Origin: Myxococcales bacterium
Lineage (GTDB): Bacteria > Myxococcota_A > Polyangia > Polyangiales > Polyangiaceae
Direction of reading: 5' to 3'
Length of the DNA stretch: 64,000 nucleotides
Assembly: GCA_021847645.1 (NCBI GenBank)
Contig: JAJZQG010000001.1
Coordinates: 41,823-105,822, forward strand
The notes beneath the pieces were generated by a model, which was not told the origin of the DNA, made no database searches, and saw only the letters and a list, made by a program, of their open reading frames with translations. Within the stretch, counting starts at the first letter, position 1, and the number at the start of each line of letters is the position of its first letter. Positions 23,804 through 32,337 of the stretch are shown piece after piece. Made by a program: the position numbers and the translations under genes.

Positions 23804-24346
23804 TCAGCCGCAACTGCCGGCGCAGTTGGCGCCACTCGTGTTGAAGTAGATGCAGGTCAAAAGGTCGTTGAACGTGGTGCTCTCAACATTCGGATCGCAG
23901 CTCATCCCGCACGTCTGAGGATCCGCGGTGCAGGTGGCGAAGCACGCCATCTTGCCTGAACAATCTGTGGTCGTGTCGTTGCTGCATGCGGTCAACTCGG
24001 TGCAGCAAGTCGTCTTGACGCAGGTCTGGCAGGCGTTGTCGCCGGTAACGGCATCACAAGGGCTTCCCGCTGCGCCGCCAGTGCCGCCCGTGGCGCTGCC
24101 GGCCGAGCCGCCCGTCGCGCTGCCCGCCGCACCGCCCGTGGCACTGCCCGCCGCACCGCCCGTGGCACCGCCCGAGCCGCCCGTGGCACCGCCCGAGCCG
24201 CCCGTCGCGCCGCCCGAGCCGCCGGTCGCGCCGCCCGCGCCGCCCGCGCCACCGTCGACGCTGGTGTCCGACGTGACCGTGCAGGCCGCCAGACCGATTG
24301 TCAGTGCAGAAGCAACCAAAGCCCAACGCAAAGTAGTCATCTTCAT
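23804..24346 (-). CDS. Lipoprotein with Gly/Ala/Ser/Thr repeat linker and Cys-rich domain
   Basis: A 180-residue protein. Residues 1-22 are a signal peptide with lipobox 'IGLAAC', so it is anchored to a membrane. Residues about 33-95 are a low-complexity linker of 'GGATGGSGG' and 'GGAAGSATGG' units. The last 85 residues hold about 14 cysteines in close spacing ('CQTCVKTTCC', 'CFATCTADPQTCGMSC'), probably all in disulfides. Such repeat-linker Cys-rich lipoproteins are common in large myxobacterial genomes. The ATG at 24346 has a strong GGGAGAGG ribosome site. Function unknown. Confidence 0.8.
   Translation of the reverse strand: MKMTTLRWALVASALTIGLAACTVTSDTSVDGGAGGAGGATGGSGGATGGSGGATGGSGGATGGAAGSATGGAAGSATGGSAGSATGGTGGAAGSPCDAVTGDNACQTCVKTTCCTELTACSNDTTTDCSGKMACFATCTADPQTCGMSCDPNVESTTFNDLLTCIYFNTSGANCAGSCG
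24071..24255. repeat. In-gene tandem repeat coding a GGATGGSGG-type linker
   Basis: A GC-rich tandem array within the lipoprotein gene. The unit is about 21 bases, coding Gly-Gly-Ala-Thr-Gly-Gly-Ser, and gives way to a Gly-Gly-Ala-Ala-Gly-Ser-Ala-Thr variant. Near-identical neighbouring units suggest expansion or contraction by slippage, so length differences between strains are likely. Confidence 0.75.
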
Positions 24347-24663
24347 CAGCCTCTCCCTTTTCCAATTCTCGTCTGTCTGGTCGACGCGGCAGCGACACGT
24401 CGGAGCGTCGCATGCGCGGCTCCGGGATGGGTGCTGTCCGCTTGGATCCTACGTGTCGTGCGCGCCGTACGTTCCCTGAGTTCTCGTTCCCATGGTTCTT
24501 TCACGTCGTCGTCAGGTCGTCAAGAAAGCGCGCCCGGCGACGGCGCCAGCCGTGTGTGGATTCAGCCAGCCGATCGACAAAGGGCCGACGCTCCGATTGG
24601 ACGTGCTCGAGTGCGATGGTATTCAGCCCGTCGGCGAACGGTCCGTGGTGATTGCGGCGAGGG
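24347..24663. other. Intergenic region downstream of lnt
   Basis: 317 bases between the lnt stop and the ribosome site of the lipoprotein gene, both on the minus strand. It should contain the lipoprotein promoter, but no clear -35/-10 pair was recognised. A minus-strand frame ending 'RRRRARFLDDLTTT' (24501-24689, TTG start) overlaps the lnt end and looks weakly protein-like; it is not called. No RNA gene or repeat is seen. Confidence 0.35.
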
Positions 24664-26238
24664 TCACGACCGCGTGGGTCGCCGCACAAACGAAGCTAGC
24701 CCGGACACAACGACGGCCAAGTACCAAGGCAAGTCCCCGAAGCTTTCGTACAACGAGCCTCCGTGCATCCACCGAACCTTCCCGGTCATCGACGTGGCGA
24801 CGAAGGTGTTGGTGTGTCCCAGCATTCGTCCGACTGGGTCGATGATCGAGGACACTCCCGTGTTGGTTGCGCGGACCAGGTACAGGTGGTGCTCTACGGC
24901 ACGCATGCGCGCCATCGCGTGGTGCATCCACGGCTCCCAGGTGTCGCCGAACCAAGCGTCGTTGGTCAGGTTCACCAGCAGGTGCGGATGCGCGCGTTCG
25001 ACGGCTTCGTTGACGAACGAGGGAACGATATCCTCGTAGCAGATGAGCGTGGTGATGCGCTTGTCCTCGTAGGGGAGCGGCGCCCACGAGGTCCCGGGTG
25101 TGAGGTGACCCGACTCGGGCGACCATTCGTAGAGCTTGGGGAACGTGTCGCCGAACGGGATGTACTCGCCGAAGGGCAGAAGGAACCGCTTGTCGTACCG
25201 GCCCGTGACCTGGCCGCCGCGCACGACCATCAGCGCGGAGTTGAAGGCCTCGCGACGGGAGGGGCCAGCCTGCTCGACGATGGCGCCGATGATGTTGGGC
25301 ACGCGAAGTTGATCGGGCAGGGCAGCGGCGAGCTCGTTCTGCATGTCCGAGGCGTCGAGACTGTAGAGGAATGCCGATTCGCTCCAGACCACGAGCTGCA
25401 CGCCCTGGTCGGCCAACTGTCGCGCCATCTCAGCTTGCCGGTCGAACGCTTGCCGGTAGGCCTTGGGTCCGGTGATGTCCATGGGAACGTCGCCCTGTAC
25501 CATTCCGACGAGCAGACGTGGCGCCGCGGACGCTTCGGCGTCCACGCTGTGGATTCGCCATGCGCCGTAGGCCAACGCAAGTGCCAGCGGCGCGACCACC
25601 AGCGCGACGGCGCGGCGTGGCACAGCGCTGCGTGCGCGCACGGCCCGTACAGCCTGCGCGATGCCGAGGTTGACCAGCACCAGCAGCGTCGAGACGAGGA
25701 TCGGGCCGCCCAGGTCGGCGATCTGAATCAGCGCAGGCACGTCGTGGAGCACGCTGCCGAAGTACCAGGGGAAGAGCAGCGGAAAGGCGACTTCGAAGCC
25801 TGCGAACGCAGCGGCGAAGGCAGGGGCGGCAGGCCAACCATTTCGGACCGACCGCGCATACGCCCACGCGGACACCGCCATGCGAGCACCCTGGTACAGC
25901 GAGAGCAACGCGAGGAACAGGACGCACAGCGGGGTGGGGAAGCCGCTGTACCTGCGCAACATCTCGAGCAGCCACCAGAAGCCCGTGATCGTGGAGGCGA
26001 ACCCGGCCAGCCATCCGAGCGAGAAGGCGCGACCGGGGGACTGGCCATCGAGCGCGAGCAGCAGAGGGACCAGGGCGACGAAGCCCAGGGGCCACAGGCC
26101 GGGGCCGGGAAACGCCAGGAAGTACAGCAGGCCCGAGCTCATTGCGAGCCCGAAGGGAAGCGCTGCGCGAACGGCGCGCGTGCTGCGAGCCTTCCACGAG
26201 TCGGCGGCGATGTTGGAGACGGCCTGGGGGGAGGTCAC
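24664..26238 (-). CDS. lnt: Apolipoprotein N-acyltransferase
   Basis: Adds the third acyl chain to the N-terminal cysteine of lipoproteins in the inner membrane, which fits the many lipoproteins in this window. The 524-residue protein has about eight hydrophobic segments (six N-terminal) and a nitrilase-like domain. The catalytic triad is visible: Glu287 in 'VVWSESAF', Lys350 in 'GRYDKRFLLPFGEYIPFG' and Cys400 in 'TLICYEDI'. Later segments 'LVNLTNDAWFGDTWEP' and 'RAVEHHLYLVRATNTGVS' are also typical. The GTG start at 26238 overlaps the stop of the preceding response-regulator gene (GTGA), so the two are probably one operon. Confidence 0.96.
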   Translation of the reverse strand: MTSPQAVSNIAADSWKARSTRAVRAALPFGLAMSSGLLYFLAFPGPGLWPLGFVALVPLLLALDGQSPGRAFSLGWLAGFASTITGFWWLLEMLRRYSGFPTPLCVLFLALLSLYQGARMAVSAWAYARSVRNGWPAAPAFAAAFAGFEVAFPLLFPWYFGSVLHDVPALIQIADLGGPILVSTLLVLVNLGIAQAVRAVRARSAVPRRAVALVVAPLALALAYGAWRIHSVDAEASAAPRLLVGMVQGDVPMDITGPKAYRQAFDRQAEMARQLADQGVQLVVWSESAFLYSLDASDMQNELAAALPDQLRVPNIIGAIVEQAGPSRREAFNSALMVVRGGQVTGRYDKRFLLPFGEYIPFGDTFPKLYEWSPESGHLTPGTSWAPLPYEDKRITTLICYEDIVPSFVNEAVERAHPHLLVNLTNDAWFGDTWEPWMHHAMARMRAVEHHLYLVRATNTGVSSIIDPVGRMLGHTNTFVATSMTGKVRWMHGGSLYESFGDLPWYLAVVVSGLASFVRRPTRS

Positions 26239-26606
26239 GGCGGGAGGATCTTCTTGACCTTGTCCAACAGGTCATTGAGCTTGAATGGCTTGGTGATGTA
26301 CTGGCGGGCTCCCACTTGGATGCCTTGGATGACGTCTTTCGGCGTGCTTCTCGCTGTCAGGAAGACGATGGGCACCGAGCGCGTCTTGGGATGGGCCTTG
26401 GCCTTGCGAGCGACGGTGAGTCCGTCGACGCCCGGCAACATCACGTCGCACAGCAGCAGGTCGGGCGACGGGTCGGCCTCGAGGCGCCGGAGGGCAGAGA
26501 TACCGTCGACGCACGTGTCGACCTGATACAGGGTGCTCAGGGCGCGTTCGAGCATCTTCCTGACGCTCTCATCATCCTCGACGATCAGAACCAACTTTTT
26601 AGGCAT
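26235..26606 (-). CDS. Single-domain response regulator (CheY-like)
   Basis: A 123-residue receiver domain with no output domain. The acidic pocket is 'EDD' at residues 10-12, the phospho-acceptor is Asp54 in 'LLLCDVMLPG', and the switch residues are Thr84 ('FLTARS') and Lys106 ('ITKPF'). Such proteins relay phosphate or bind a partner. Start at 26606 ('MPKKLVLIVEDD'); upstream codons in frame are not plausible. It overlaps lnt downstream. The partner kinase is unknown; a REC-histidine kinase is encoded 500 bases away on the other strand. Confidence 0.9.
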   Translation of the reverse strand: MPKKLVLIVEDDESVRKMLERALSTLYQVDTCVDGISALRRLEADPSPDLLLCDVMLPGVDGLTVARKAKAHPKTRSVPIVFLTARSTPKDVIQGIQVGARQYITKPFKLNDLLDKVKKILPP

Positions 26607-26722
26607 GAGCGGTGGGAGATCCAAACCACGCAATGAGGGCTTGTGCAAGGTATGCACACACGGCGACGGGTCACCGCGCGTAGTGGGCACGCACGAGTCG
26701 AGAGCGGTAGCCTGACAGCGCT

Positions 26723-26950
26723 TCAGGAGTGCATCGGGAGGGGCGGGCGGACCAGTCGAGGCCTCTCCGGCTCCGCGGAGCCGGCGGGCTGTCCGGGGAT
26801 CGCGAGCCGTGGACGAGACACGTCACCCGGATTCTGGACCTGCGGCAAGTCGTGCGGGTCGTCGCCGCTCGGGGCGGTCAGGTTCGAGCAGCCTGCGACG
26901 AAACCGGCTGCCGTGAGTCCAGCGGCGAGGACGATCGAAAGTCGCTGCAT
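26723..26950 (-). CDS. Small putative lipoprotein
   Basis: A 75-residue protein that is mostly signal peptide and linker: 'MQRLSIVLAAGLTAAGFV' and lipobox 'VAGC' at residue 21, then a Pro/Arg-rich tail of about 55 residues with no domain. The ATG at 26950 was chosen for the signal. It is divergent from the REC-histidine kinase gene, sharing a 152-base upstream region. Its reality depends on the good lipobox alone. Confidence 0.55.
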   Translation of the reverse strand: MQRLSIVLAAGLTAAGFVAGCSNLTAPSGDDPHDLPQVQNPGDVSRPRLAIPGQPAGSAEPERPRLVRPPLPMHS

Positions 26951-27102
26951 GGGGCGTCCATACCCCTGACCAGCGGCGTGAAGCAAGGCAGGAAGCACGA
27001 CGAGCATGCGGAGCGTGGGATTGGCCGGGAAGCGGCCTGGGGCGGTGAACAGGGCTCGCGGGACCGCTTGCATGCCGCGAGAGCATCGCGCAACCTGGGA
27101 AG

Positions 27103-28320
27103 GTGCCCCGCGTTCTCCACATCGAAGACGATCCGGTCAACCGCCTGCTGGTTCGAAAGATCCTCTCGGGCGCCGGGTTCGAAGTTGTCGACGCTCCTGA
27201 CGGCCTCGAGGGGCTGCGAATCGCTCGAGCCGACCGGCCCGACATCGTGCTGGTGGACCTCAACATCCCCGGGCTCGACGGATACGAGGTGACGCTGCGT
27301 CTTCGTGGGGAGAAGTCCCTGCGCGACGTCCCGATCGTGGCGATCACGGCCGAAGGCGATCGTCAAACGAGCCTGGCGGTCGGTTGCGACGGGTTCATCC
27401 AGAAGCCGATCGACGTCCGGTCGTTCGCGTCGACGATGATGGGGTTTCTGCAGGGAAAGCGTGAGAAGGTGTCGCCGGTCGAATCCGACGAGCACCTGAG
27501 AGCCCAAAGCCAGCGAATCGTGGCGCGTCTGGAGGCCAAGGTTGCGGAGCTGTCCGATGCGAACATGAGGCTGCGCGAGGCGGAGCGCGCGCGGACGGCC
27601 TTCTACAGAAACGTGTCTCACGAGCTTGCCACGCCCATGACACCCATCGTCGGGTACGTTCGGCTGCTGGCCGACGAGGAGCTTGGCGCGCTGAACCCGT
27701 CCCAGAAGAAAGCCCTGCGCGCGATGGACGAGTGTGTCGCTCGCTTGCGCGCCTTGATCGACAACCTGCTGGACGTGACCGGGTTGGAGGCGGGAACGTT
27801 GCGGTTCGTCCACGTGGACTACGACGTGGCAACCGTGGTCCGCCGCGTGATGCGCAACGCCGAACCGCGCCTGCAGGAGCGCACGATCAAGCTGGTTGCC
27901 GAGGTGCCCGAGCAAAGGATGCCGGCGTGGGGGGACGGAGAGCGCCTGGTACGGGCGTTGGCGCATGTGGTGGACAACGCGGTGAAGTTTACGCCGCCGG
28001 GCGGTGTGGTCGGGGTGCGTCTGGAGCGCAGGGGATCGCAGTACGTGGTGTGCATCGCGGATACGGGGCCGGGCATTCCGCGGGAGATGCTGCAGCGGGT
28101 GCTGGAGCCGTTCTACCAGGGCGATGGCTCGCCGACGCGGCTCCACGGAGGCACGGGCATCGGGTTGGCGATTGCGCGGCGTGTTGCCGAAGCGCTGGGT
28201 GGGAGCCTCCACCTGGTTTCCCCTGCGAACGAGCGGATCGCTGGGATCACGTTCCGCGGCTCGGCCTGCTACTTGTCCGTGGCCGAGCGCGCGCCTGCCG
28301 TGCAGGAGCGTCCCGTTTGA
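27103..28320 (+). CDS. Hybrid sensor: receiver domain followed by histidine kinase
   Basis: A 405-residue cytoplasmic protein. Residues 1-115 are a receiver domain (Asp52 in 'LVDLNIPG', 'EDD' at 8-10, Lys in 'IQKPID'). A short coiled coil follows (about 133-165), then an H-box with phospho-acceptor His173 in 'NVSHELATPMTP', and an ATPase domain with 'VVDNAVKFTPPGG', 'ADTGPGIP' and 'GGTGIGLAIARR'. No membrane segment is present, so the input must be the N-terminal receiver, making it a kinase controlled by another kinase. The GTG start fits 'PRVLHIEDDP'. Its stop overlaps a TTG start of a cysteine desulfurase gene. Confidence 0.92.
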   Translation: MPRVLHIEDDPVNRLLVRKILSGAGFEVVDAPDGLEGLRIARADRPDIVLVDLNIPGLDGYEVTLRLRGEKSLRDVPIVAITAEGDRQTSLAVGCDGFIQKPIDVRSFASTMMGFLQGKREKVSPVESDEHLRAQSQRIVARLEAKVAELSDANMRLREAERARTAFYRNVSHELATPMTPIVGYVRLLADEELGALNPSQKKALRAMDECVARLRALIDNLLDVTGLEAGTLRFVHVDYDVATVVRRVMRNAEPRLQERTIKLVAEVPEQRMPAWGDGERLVRALAHVVDNAVKFTPPGGVVGVRLERRGSQYVVCIADTGPGIPREMLQRVLEPFYQGDGSPTRLHGGTGIGLAIARRVAEALGGSLHLVSPANERIAGITFRGSACYLSVAERAPAVQERPV

Positions 28321-29495
28321 CTTGGTCCGCGATCCCGCCCGCCGACGGGGACGCCGCGCCGCACCCCGATTCGATCAGGCGCGTCTACCTCGATTGGAAC
28401 GCCACGGCGCCGCCGCTGCCGGTCGCGGTGGAAGCGGTCGAGCGTGTTTCTGGTGCCTTCTGGGCGAACCCATCCAGTGTGCACGCGGAGGGCCGGGCTG
28501 CCCGCGCGTGTCTGGAGCAATCACGGGCCGTCGTGGCCAGGTGCGTTTCGGCCGACGCTCGAGACCTGACGTTCACCTCGGGGGGGACCGAAGCCAACAA
28601 CCTGCTGCTCCGTTCCCTTTGCGCGAAGGGAGCTACGCTGCTCACCTCGCGCCTGGAACACCCGTCCGTCGTGCGAGTGGCAGAGTTCCTAGCCACGGGC
28701 GGTGTCCGCGTCGTCTGGTTGGGGGTCGAGCCGAGCGGCCAGATCGATGTCGATTCGCTCGCTTCGGAGTTGGGGCATGCGTCGGGACGCGTGGTTGTCG
28801 CTTTGCAGGCCGTCAACCACGAGACAGGGGTCATCCAGCCGATCGAAGCTGCCAGCGAGCTGTGCAAGCAGCGAGAAGCGACGTTGCATGTGGATGCCGT
28901 GCAGGCGGTCGGCAAAGGGCTGGACATTGCCTGGGACCGAGCTGACACGATCTCCGTGGCGGCGCACAAGCTGGGGGGGCCGAAGGGGATCGGAGCAGCG
29001 ATATCGCGAGGCTGCGGCGCGCCCGAGCCGTTGCTCCTCGGCGGCGCCCAAGAGGCCAGGGTCCGGCCGGGAACCACACCGGTGGCTCTCGCGGCGGGCT
29101 TCGCGGCCGCTGCAGATTGGGCCATGGCACGGCCCAGCAGGTATGCTGCGATCCGAGCGCTGCGCGACAGGCTCGAACATGAACTCGTCGACCTCGGAGG
29201 TGAAGTCAACGGAAGCGGGCCTCGCGTGTCGCATGTTGTCAACGTTTCGTTTGCCGGTGTGGCGTCCGATGAATTCGTAGCGGCGCTGGACATGGAAGGT
29301 GTCGCGGTGTCTGGCGGAAGCGCATGCTCGTCCGGCTCGGTCGAGCGGTCGCCGGTCGTCGAGGCGATGTTGGGAGCGAGCCGTGCAGCGACTGCGATCC
29401 GCGCGAGCTTGGGGGACACGACCACCGACGAAGATGTCGAGTTGGCGATTTCGGCGTTCCGTCGTGTGGTTGCGCGTGCTCGCGCGGATGGATGA
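28317..29495 (+). CDS. Cysteine desulfurase (NifS/IscS class V aminotransferase)
   Basis: Removes sulfur from cysteine as a persulfide for iron-sulfur clusters or thiolation. The 392-residue PLP enzyme shows 'VYLDWNATAPP', 'FTSGGTEANN', 'NHETGVIQPI', 'HVDAVQAVGK', the PLP lysine Lys218 in 'SVAAHKLGGPKG', and the catalytic Cys337 in 'SGGSACSSGS'. The short loop around Cys337 and the length are typical of NifS/IscS-type enzymes. The only suitable start is the TTG at 28317 that overlaps the kinase stop (TTGA), implying coupled translation. No iscU, iscR or mnmA is adjacent. Confidence 0.93.
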   Translation: MTWSAIPPADGDAAPHPDSIRRVYLDWNATAPPLPVAVEAVERVSGAFWANPSSVHAEGRAARACLEQSRAVVARCVSADARDLTFTSGGTEANNLLLRSLCAKGATLLTSRLEHPSVVRVAEFLATGGVRVVWLGVEPSGQIDVDSLASELGHASGRVVVALQAVNHETGVIQPIEAASELCKQREATLHVDAVQAVGKGLDIAWDRADTISVAAHKLGGPKGIGAAISRGCGAPEPLLLGGAQEARVRPGTTPVALAAGFAAAADWAMARPSRYAAIRALRDRLEHELVDLGGEVNGSGPRVSHVVNVSFAGVASDEFVAALDMEGVAVSGGSACSSGSVERSPVVEAMLGASRAATAIRASLGDTTTDEDVELAISAFRRVVARARADG

Positions 29496-29636
29496 AGTGC
29501 TTCTTGAAGTCCTGGGCGCCCGTTGACTCTTGCATGGAAAAGCCACGCGTAAGTTGCCGGAATGGAGTCGGATTCGCGGGCTGGGCTGGGGGGTGGACAA
29601 CGATCCACTGAATAGCGCGATTCGTCTTATAATTGA

Positions 29637-30830
29637 TCATTCGTTCAGGGGATCGCGGGCGGGGATGGTGCCTTGGTGATCGCTTGAAGAACGGCTGTTA
29701 ATGGTTTGAAAGTATTGGTCAATCTCATGGCAGCTGTTCCGGTAGACGCACCGCTCGGCGGCAGCGGCGTAGACGCCGATGCCCGGGGCCTGAGTGGGCG
29801 CCGTGTTGCTTTTCCAGCCATGGAGGCGAGCCGCTGGGTCCGCAGAAGCAGGCAGGGGCAGCCAGGGATGGATGACGTGAGAAGCCGCCACGACAGTCAG
29901 CAGCGGACCGAAGGCCAGCAGTGCGACACGGCTCGCGGTCGACGGGGTTCGGTCGCCGCGCGCGGCTGACACGATGAGCACGAGCGCGGCCGGGGCGAGC
30001 CAGTTCGGCTCGGCGGGAACCGCCCGAATCAGCGTGGAGCCGACCACCAGGCCGATGAGCGCCAGGGCCCAGGCTCGGTCGAGCAGCGGGGCGCGCGGCA
30101 GCGCTCGCAGGCCGTCGATCCAGGTTGACGGTGACCACAGCGCGAGCTGGGCGGCGACCACTGCAGCGAGGGCGCCGAGCGCCGAGAGCGCGGACCAGGA
30201 GCCGGGACGAAACGCATGGTTGGTTTGAAAGACCAGCGACGGGCCGACCAGCAGCGCAGAGCAAGCGAGGGCAGCACCCATCGGCAGGCGCCATCGGTTC
30301 GCGCGCCACGGCAAGAGGGCGGATAGGAAGACCAGCGGGATCAGCACGACCTTGCTGGCGAGGCCGAGCGCAGCGACCACGAAGGCAGCCACGCGAGACG
30401 CCGGCGAGCCGGGGAGCTGATAGAGCACGAGGAGCGCGGCGACGACGCACGCGGCCGGAGCGTCCGGCGTGGCGAGAAAGCCACCGGCCATGGGCAGCAA
30501 CGTCCAACTCGACACCACCGCGGTCCAGCGTTGCGTCGCGGCCGGGGCGTCGCGCAGCGCCACAGCGAGGAGCAACAGCAGGGCGGTGACGGTACCGAGG
30601 ACGAGCGGCACGGCACGAAGGCGCAGCTCGAGGGGCAGTGCCGGAATGGCATCGGCGGCGCGCGCAAGCAGGATCGTCAAGGGCGGGTGATCGGGGGGCA
30701 GCCAGCCCGTGCGCGCAGCGGACAGGTAGTACGCCTCATCCGGAGACAAGTCGGTGAAGGCTGCGAGCACCGACCTCAAGGGAAGGGAGGACAACACGGT
30801 GGCGACGGCCCACCGGTCGAGGCGTGTCAT
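29637..30830 (-). CDS. PMT_2/GT39-like membrane glycosyltransferase
   Basis: A 397-residue integral membrane protein with 9-11 helices. Its first periplasmic loop has 'DLSPDEAYY' and then 'LPPDHPPLT', the acidic and 'HPPL' motifs of ArnT/PMT_2 transferases that move sugars from polyprenyl lipids. The C-terminal periplasmic part is short and has two cysteines ('ERCVYRNSCHE'). The ATG start overlaps the rlmB stop (ATGA), so it is the last gene of a coiled-coil gene-pyrF-rlmB operon. The acceptor (lipid A, protein or polysaccharide) cannot be told. Confidence 0.82.
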   Translation of the reverse strand: MTRLDRWAVATVLSSLPLRSVLAAFTDLSPDEAYYLSAARTGWLPPDHPPLTILLARAADAIPALPLELRLRAVPLVLGTVTALLLLLAVALRDAPAATQRWTAVVSSWTLLPMAGGFLATPDAPAACVVAALLVLYQLPGSPASRVAAFVVAALGLASKVVLIPLVFLSALLPWRANRWRLPMGAALACSALLVGPSLVFQTNHAFRPGSWSALSALGALAAVVAAQLALWSPSTWIDGLRALPRAPLLDRAWALALIGLVVGSTLIRAVPAEPNWLAPAALVLIVSAARGDRTPSTASRVALLAFGPLLTVVAASHVIHPWLPLPASADPAARLHGWKSNTAPTQAPGIGVYAAAAERCVYRNSCHEIDQYFQTINSRSSSDHQGTIPARDPLNE

Positions 30831-31573
30831 GGGATCGCTTGCGCGGCGTGTGCACGTTGGCGCGCCACCTCGTACAGGGCGACGGCCGCCGCAACGGAAG
30901 CATTCAGCGTGGGCACCGGCGGGAAGGTGGGCAGCTTGACGATCTGGCGACACGCAGAACGCACGCTTCGCCGGATGCCGGAGCCCTCGGAACCGACCAC
31001 GACGACGACCGGCTGTGACAGATCCAGTCGGTCGATGCTCTCGGACCCGTCGCCCGCGAGGCCGAGCACGAGCATTCCGGCGTCGGCTGCTGCTTGGAGT
31101 GCGGCGGGGAGCTTGCGCACGCGGCACAAGGATGCGTGTTCGATCGCGCCCGCCGAAGCGCGAAACGTGGCGGGCGTCAACGGGGCGCTGGCGTGTTCGG
31201 GCCAGAGCACGGCGTCCGTGCCGAAGGCCACGGCGCTGCGAATGATCGCGCCGAAGTTCTGGGGGTCGGATATCTGGTCGAGAGCGATGAGCGTGGTGGG
31301 TTGCCGATCCAGGACGGTCGCCAGATCCACGAGTTGCAGGTCGGATGCGATGGCGATGACGCCTTGGTGAGCGACGCCCTTGGCGAGCCGGTCGAGGGTT
31401 GCGGCTTCCACCCATTCTACAGGCCTGCCCTGGGAGGCGGCGAAACGGGCCAAGGCCTCGAGAAGCGGGGATGAGTCTCCAGCGCGGCGCATCACCAGGA
31501 TACGGTCGATGCGGTCAGCTCCCGCGCGGATCGCTTCGCGTACGGGCTGCACACCCAGGACGAGGCGGCTCAC
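30827..31573 (-). CDS. rlmB: 23S rRNA (guanosine-2'-O-)-methyltransferase, TrmH/RlmB family
   Basis: A 248-residue SPOUT methyltransferase. The N-terminal substrate-binding domain ('LVLGVQPVREAIRAGADR') is followed by the knot domain with motif 1 'ALDQISDPQNFGAIIRSA', motif 2 'VVVVGSEGSGIRR' and motif 3 'LNASVAAAVALYE'. These match RlmB, which methylates G2251 in E. coli 23S rRNA; the usual 'IPM' start of motif 3 is replaced by 'LPTFPPVPT'. The GTG start at 31573 overlaps the pyrF stop (GTGA). The target base is inferred from the family. Confidence 0.9.
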   Translation of the reverse strand: MSRLVLGVQPVREAIRAGADRIDRILVMRRAGDSSPLLEALARFAASQGRPVEWVEAATLDRLAKGVAHQGVIAIASDLQLVDLATVLDRQPTTLIALDQISDPQNFGAIIRSAVAFGTDAVLWPEHASAPLTPATFRASAGAIEHASLCRVRKLPAALQAAADAGMLVLGLAGDGSESIDRLDLSQPVVVVVGSEGSGIRRSVRSACRQIVKLPTFPPVPTLNASVAAAVALYEVARQRAHAAQAIP

Positions 31574-32295
31574 GCCATACCTGCGGCACGACGCGCGAGC
31601 GTCCGATCGATTTCGGTGATGATGGCCTGCGCGGCGGCGACGGGGTCAGCGGCGTCGCGGATGGGGCGGCCCACGACGAGCACGTTGGCGCCGTCAGCGA
31701 TGGCCGAGGCCGGGGTGGCGACGCGTTTCTGGTCCTCGGCACTGGTGCCGGAAGGGCGAATTCCCGGTGTGACGAGGATGGGATGTGGGCCGAGTGCTTG
31801 CCGCACCTGGGCGACTTCGCGGGCAGAGCAGACGAAGCCGCGGATGCCGGCGCCATGTGCGAGGGTTGCGAGACGCAGAACCTGCTGAGCGGGCTCGACG
31901 TCAATACCGAGTGAGGCCAGGTCCGAGCGGTCGAGCGAGGTCAGCACAGTGACGGCGAGGAGGCGCAGACCGGTGTTCTCCTTTTCGCACCGAAGGGCAG
32001 CCCGTTCGAGCATCGCCCTTCCTCCCGCGGTGTGCAGCGTCAGGTAGCGCACGCCCAAGGCGCACGCGTTGGCGACGGCGCGCTCGACGGTCTCAGGGAT
32101 ATCGTGGAGCTTCAGGTCGAGGAAGACTTCGAATCCCAAGCTCGAGGCGAGCCGGACGGCGTGCGGCCCGTCCCGCGTGAACAGCTCGAGGCCGATCTTG
32201 GCGACGCCGACGGCAGGAGCAAGTCGTTGAAGGAGGGGCTCAGCGTCTTGGAAGGACGGGAAATCGACCGCGAAGGCGAGGTTGTTCCTGGGCAC
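31570..32295 (-). CDS. pyrF: Orotidine 5'-phosphate decarboxylase
   Basis: Catalyses the last step of UMP synthesis. The TIM-barrel protein (241 residues from the GTG at 32295) shows 'LAFAVDFPS', the catalytic Asp-Lys-Asp array in 'FLDLKLHDIPETV', the barrel end 'LVTPGIRPSG' and phosphate-binding 'VVGRPIRDAADP'. The GTG at 32295 ('PRNNLAFAVD') sits 7 bases after an AGG site; a TTG at 32316 would add seven residues. It overlaps rlmB and lies 42 bases after the coiled-coil protein gene, so these form a leftward operon. Confidence 0.94.
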   Translation of the reverse strand: MPRNNLAFAVDFPSFQDAEPLLQRLAPAVGVAKIGLELFTRDGPHAVRLASSLGFEVFLDLKLHDIPETVERAVANACALGVRYLTLHTAGGRAMLERAALRCEKENTGLRLLAVTVLTSLDRSDLASLGIDVEPAQQVLRLATLAHGAGIRGFVCSAREVAQVRQALGPHPILVTPGIRPSGTSAEDQKRVATPASAIADGANVLVVGRPIRDAADPVAAAQAIITEIDRTLARRAAGMA

Positions 32296-32337
32296 GAGGG
32301 GGCCTCGTCGGAGCAAATGGAGCGAGAGCGTGAGAGC

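Noticed and set aside
24071..24255. CRISPR-like array
   Set aside because: The units are in frame with a lipoprotein gene, code Gly/Ala/Ser/Thr, vary gradually and have no unique spacers.
29628..29633. 'tataat' near the end of the PMT-like gene as a -10 promoter element
   Set aside because: No suitable -35 sequence lies 16-18 bases before it, and on the plus strand there is no gene start downstream that needs it.
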